In this document: piece by piece, positions 59,807 to 64,000 of the stretch | How the letters are laid out: the number at the start of each line of letters is the position of its first letter | Numbering within the stretch: the first letter of the stretch is position 1 | Assembly (NCBI GenBank): GCA_022578605.1 | Contig: MU394068.1 | Coordinates: 124,001 to 188,000, forward strand | DNA: 64,000 bases | Direction: 5' to 3' | Origin: Camillea tinctor | Taxonomy: Eukaryota; Ascomycota; Sordariomycetes; Xylariales; Xylariaceae | Made by a program: the position numbers and the translations under genes | Notes under the pieces: generated by a model | What the model was told of the DNA's origin: nothing | Databases searched by the model: none | What the model saw: the letters and a program-made list of their open reading frames with translations, nothing else

Positions 59807-60421
59807 ATGGCCTCCACCACATCTCATCACTCGTCTCGGTGTAAGCGCCCACGTCATCACCATGAAACCAAACACGACATCGAAGAACAGCCTGAAAACA
59901 CCCAGGAACGAACCCCCTCCACAGACACCCCAACCACAGAAACCGCTCCCGAGAACCCGACGAGACCACTACACCTTTTCCTCGACCTACTAAGAAATCC
60001 CGTACTCGAGATACCCGACAGTAAGCCCACAGATCCCGTCCTAAAGCCTCCGCAGCGAAAAAAGAAATTCCACTAACGGTCCATCGCAGGCCAAGCCGAA
60101 CACGCGATAGCAGGGATACCCCTCCTCTACCGCCCCGGCCCGAACGCCGAAGCCCTCGCCTCCATGGCCGGAGACACCACACAAACAGTTCCGTGCACAG
60201 AAGACGAAGGCCCAGCCTTTAACACCCGATCAACTCGTGCGAACGCTAAGTCTAGGACCCGCGAGCAGGCGCCGAGTCCGCAGGGGCGTACCCAGAGCTT
60301 GATAGGGGAAACCCACGCGAAGAGGAAGAGGGTAGAAGCATGGCTAGATGACATAGTAAACGAGCGGAAAAGGAGTAGAAGGACGCCTAGGCTAGAGTAT
60401 AGTAGGAAAGGGCATGCGTGA
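59807..60421 (+). CDS. Small basic protein, unknown
   Basis: Two exons, 59807-60020 and 60090-60421, are separated by a 69-nt intron (GTAAGC donor, CACTAAC branch, CATCGCAG acceptor) in phase 1, giving 181 residues. The N-terminus is His/Thr/Pro-rich and disordered. A compact hydrophobic piece crosses the splice junction (LHLFLDLLRNPVLEIPDSQA, then IAGIPLLYRPGPNAEAL). The C-terminus is basic (KRKRVEAWLDDIVNERKRSR), a likely nuclear signal. The ORF is GC-rich compared with its AT-rich surroundings, and the perfect intron argues for a real gene. I recognise no family; it may be lineage-specific. Confidence 0.6.
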
Positions 60422-61734
60422 TCGGTAGAGAAAAGAAAATTCTGGTCTAGGTTAAGGAGTCTCATGGGGAGAGATAAAATATGCTTTCTTTCTTCGTTCG
60501 AGTAGAAATGTGTTTTGGAGTTATAAATATCCTCGACTTCGTTTTTTTAACTTGATTTCTTCTATTTCCTTTCCAGAAGATAGAATGAGTAGGAAAGGGC
60601 CAAGCCGAGGATAAAGGTAGAAGGAGATCGCGTAAAACATGAGAGTAGTCGAGAAAGATAGACTTCTGTTTCATAACTAGATATTTATGAAGTAGAATAG
60701 TGGTGATGGGAAGGGGGGACGAAAATGAAAGGAAGGTCTACATATAATAAATATAATTGCTACTGGAGATTTAATGAACCAAGGTTCAATAGAGAATCAA
60801 TCTATAATATCTAGGTTAGCTAGAAGCCATCGAGAGAATTTCAAATCACTCAATAGCCCCTTTTCATCCACATCTCAAAATTCTCTTCTTGCTGATATCT
60901 TAAAGGAGTCAATGAGGGCGACGGATGGCCGTGAATAACATACAAATTGCCGTTAAATATATTACAAACATGCGTTAATGGATACTAAATAGTAAATAGG
61001 GAATGGGAGGCAAAAAGAAAATACATATTAATACAAGAGGAAATAGGAGATGCTATCTCAGGGCTTGGAAGTCCCCGATAGCTAAGCACCTTCCCCTGAT
61101 TCTCTTATCGTGATTCATATCAGCCACTTGCTAGGCTATCCTCTCATATTGTGGCGCAGTTTGACCCATAGACGATTATATTAGCCACATATCTTTCGTT
61201 CTGATGCTTTTTCAGACCTGGTCGTATCGTCCTTCGATTCTGGTAGCTTGCCGTTATACTACCCCTGCGCCCTTCTCCGAGGTAACTTTCCAACATCGTG
61301 CATAAAAGAGCTTCCTGTGAAAATTATGAGCCTTGTCATATTGTACACTTCCACATGGGGAAACATGAATCGGGTCTCCTAATCGGATGCTTCGTTTTTC
61401 AACTGCATTTTTGGTGTTAGATTCCCCAGGCATCGTGGCTTTCTTGAAAGGCAAGCTTTGTAATGTGTTACCAAGCTGGTACGAATAGATCAATAAAGCT
61501 TCCTAGGGTTGACGGCAGAGGTGGCCCCACAAGGGTTAGGTATTGCATATCTGGCCCCTTAGGGACTACTGTTGCAACAGCGAGGACACATATTATCATC
61601 CATAGCCTAGGAGAGCTATGCTATCCTCACCCTCAGATAGTTTCCGTTTTAAAACGTAAGCTATGTCGCGAGTTAGGAACAAATGATGGTGTGATCTATT
61701 TCGTACCTCACCCACCATCATCGTGCGTGAGTAG
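60422..61734. other. Intergenic, no gene recognised
   Basis: AT-rich DNA with short ORFs only (for example 61254-61493 minus and 61463-61765 plus), none with motif or splice support. Confidence 0.5.
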
Positions 61735-62692
61735 CCGGATACCAAACAGTCAGTTGCGTCTATGATACATTCCGTATTCGTCACAGTCGGCCCCGTGGGA
61801 GTTGTGGTCCTCATAGGTGATATTCGGGCAATATGGTGTAAGGACATAATCTGAGTCGCATGTGGTCTTCCAGCAGTAAATGGGCTCTCCGTTTAGGGGA
61901 CCACGGCCACATTCAAGACAATAGTACCACCACTTGGCCCGTTAGGTTAGCCACTGCCATTTCATGTTTGAACTGTGTTTTCTGAGTTGCTGGAGATGTA
62001 TTCTTGGGAGCCAACCCAGTAGCTCTAAGAACAAGCCGTGGAGTGGGGTGACAGAGAACTCTATAAAATACTCACGCGCCAGGCGTGGCACATCTTGTAG
62101 TGAAATAACTAGATGTTTTAACACCTCCCCCTTTTCTCCTCAACACTTGCAATAGTTTTCACGCTTATTTCGTCGGCTATAAGTACCTGTGGCCCTATTG
62201 GTATTCTTATTTTTGATGTAGAAATGGGGCTGCATACCATGTTTCCTGAGAAAGATGGACAGTAATATTCAAAGGTTGAAGAGAGCCTATAGTTGTAAAG
62301 AGCGCGAAGAACGTCGATGACCCCCAGAGCCATTTCTAGGGCGTGTAAACTATTCTCCTAGAGACTTTGTTGGCCCTAGAGTCGTATAATAATAATATTC
62401 GACGCCAGGGGCATCGTATGATGAGCACATGTTGGGCGATATTACGGATTGCGAAGGTATAGCTAGTCTTAGGGGTTGAGGCTCGAGCAGCGGTGATTGA
62501 TGGTTTTTATCTGAGCATCGCCTATTAAGCTTCGCTGCGGTCTGGTTCGAGGATGATATATGTTTGCCATTATGAAAAAATGGCGTTATTGGCTCTGAGA
62601 TAATATCACCCCACTTATGGCCATCTCTTTTCGTCTCTTCCCCTCGCCTTCCGATTCCCGTCCCCTCATTTGAAGATTTACCTTTGCAGCTC
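61735..62692 (-). other. Possible decayed or unresolved gene with Cys-containing segments
   Basis: On the minus strand an ATG-less open stretch runs 62692-62350 after a good acceptor (TTTAATTCTTGCAG): SCKGKSSNEGTGIGRRGEET to SPNMCSSYDAPGVEYYYYTT, ending at TAG. A second frame (62333-62118) reads MALGVIDVLRALYNYRLSST and EYYCPSFSGNMVCSPIS. A third piece (~61925-61739) reads CLECGRGPLNGEPIYCWKT and SDYVLTPYCPNI. Spaced cysteines and codon order suggest pieces of one secreted-type protein, but I cannot join them without invoking stops or frameshifts and do not recognise the family. An ORF further upstream (62934-62707) could supply a first exon. Confidence 0.3.
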
Positions 62693-62950
62693 CTGCAAGA
62701 ATTAAACTATGACGGATGGAGTTTGAGCTTTGCCAAGAGGTTGCAGAGATTGCGTGACACGACAGCCGCAGGCCGCTGAGTTCTGGAAGGGCATTGAATT
62801 TGCCATGCTACATGACGAAAAACCATCGTCTTCGCAGCCGGTGAAGGACTAATGGTAAAGAGCGAATACCCGGTAGCGGCTTTCAGTTGCAGATCACGAA
62901 CCCCCGCTAAAGGGTAGCTACCTCTACCCGTCATGTCGCGAGCCTAATTC

Positions 62951-64000
62951 GGATGGAGATGGTTTACTGTATTGTAGCAGGTAGAGCAGACGGGTACCTG
63001 CCTGCGCTTTCATTCGGCTTTCGGTGGTCTTCCAACGGTTCTATAGTCCTATTGAAGAGCCTCATTCATCGTATGTGCGCCTCTTTCACGACCCCAGCCC
63101 AGATTACTGAAAGAAGGGGACCTGAAGCACGGTTCCGCTCGCTCCTGGTTGCGAGCCACATCGTGTGGGGTTATTCAACCTAATTGGGCTTCCATGGAAC
63201 CCCCCCTTCCCCCTCCCCTTGTCTACACTACAATACTGTCAGTTTTGTTGGCACTGCCGTTGCCGATGCCACTGGCCGTAATTGGAGCAACACGTTGGCT
63301 TCGCAGCACACACGTTGCTGTCAAGCCGCTTGCACGTCATCGCACGTGGTTATGGTCGTCCATGCGTTCGACTTGCCACCTGGGATACTTGCTCCTTCAC
63401 CTCTGCCTAGGTTGGTAGTATATAACCAGTCCAGTTGAATAGGTACATTTCAAGCTGGTGTTAGTTAGCTGGTTTGGTCAGTCAGGCAGGAGTATATAAA
63501 TGGGGCTTGCATAGAGCGAGAGAAAAAAGAGATTTATACAAATTGAGTGCCGGCATAGAATAATAAGAAATGAATAAATAATTCCGCTTCTGTGGTGAAC
63601 CCTCCATCTTCCTTGGTGGCTGCAGGTCTTGGCAGCTTACCCTTACCCTTTTGTCTTGGATTAGGTATACATCTTTCTTATGTATATGTACTATGTCTGA
63701 GGTTATTCCAATCCAATAGATCTTTCAAATGACGGCTTGAACTTAGTTATATAATTTATAAGGCTTTGTAATGCGAAGAGAAAAAGAAAAGCGGAAGCCC
63801 CCTCTGTCTCATAGACTTTCCCCTCCAAACTCTCAATGATTGACTCACCTCACTGAGTTACAGAATTGACTGACATGGTTGATCGTCCACTAAAATAGCG
63901 ACTTGGCTGAGGTGATGGGTCGGGATAACTGGAACACACCTTCAGGCACGAACTAATTCCCCCCCCTGGAGTTCTGAATAGAAGTGGGCCTGAGCGGTTA
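62951..64000. other. Intergenic to window end, no gene recognised
   Basis: The overlapping plus ORFs at 63149-63438 are hydrophobic but share no known motif. The remainder is AT-rich. Confidence 0.45.

Noticed and set aside
63149..63438. Overlapping hydrophobic plus ORFs
   Set aside because: They have no signal-peptide pattern at a sensible start, no splice partners and no recognised motif.

Overview
This is nuclear DNA of a filamentous ascomycete (Pezizomycotina). The genes carry short 50-120 nt GT-AG introns with CTAAC/CTAAY branch sites. Recognisable fungal genes include a CipC-like protein, a HET-domain protein, a DUF1996 secreted protein, a DUF2235 relic, a Crb2/Rad9-type BRCT protein and a ZW10/Dsl1 tether. 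I cannot name the genus. Exon structures were built by hand from splice sites, reading-frame phase and expected protein sequence.

Layout. (1) 0-5.1 kb is compact housekeeping DNA: the 3' end of a cipC-like gene (+), Sm-D3 (-) and, divergent from it, cytoplasmic tryptophanyl-tRNA synthetase (+). The synthetase contains what appears to be a spliceosomal twin intron (stwintron) whose donor is split after its first base. (2) 5.1-13.7 kb is repeat-rich: a decayed repeat-borne ORF, a ~165-bp inverted repeat, a small two-exon gene with a HicA-like C-terminal domain, and a nested set of miniature inverted-repeat elements. (3) 13.7-22.9 kb is a same-strand block of self/non-self-type genes: a broken ankyrin-ZZ gene, an intact intronless HET gene, and an intact ankyrin + AAA-ATPase + C-terminal membrane-anchor gene with a uORF overlapping its start codon. 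(4) 23.6-27.2 kb is a tandem-BRCT checkpoint adaptor. (5) 27.2-38.5 kb is about 11 kb without a convincing gene, rich in pyrimidine tracts and microsatellites and carrying a 0.54-kb long-TIR element; it precedes an intronless conserved fungal gene of unknown function (38.6-39.6 kb).

(6) 42.2-50.4 kb returns to housekeeping: the ZW10/Dsl1-like ER tether (-, seven exons, two Trp-containing acidic motifs) and a large M16 zinc metallopeptidase (+). (7) 51-64 kb is sparse: a short acidic ORF, a decayed DUF2235 hydrolase with several lesions, a four-exon DUF1996 secreted protein, a small basic two-exon gene without recognised homologues, and an uncertain cysteine-containing set of ORFs near 62 kb.

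The housekeeping genes work in unrelated processes (splicing, translation, checkpoint signalling, Golgi-to-ER retrieval, proteolysis). The only group that suggests joint function is the ankyrin / HET / ankyrin-AAA block, which resembles fungal allorecognition islands: clustered, partly decayed and next to transposon debris. The best candidates for something undescribed are the twin intron and the ankyrin-AAA-membrane protein beside a HET gene.
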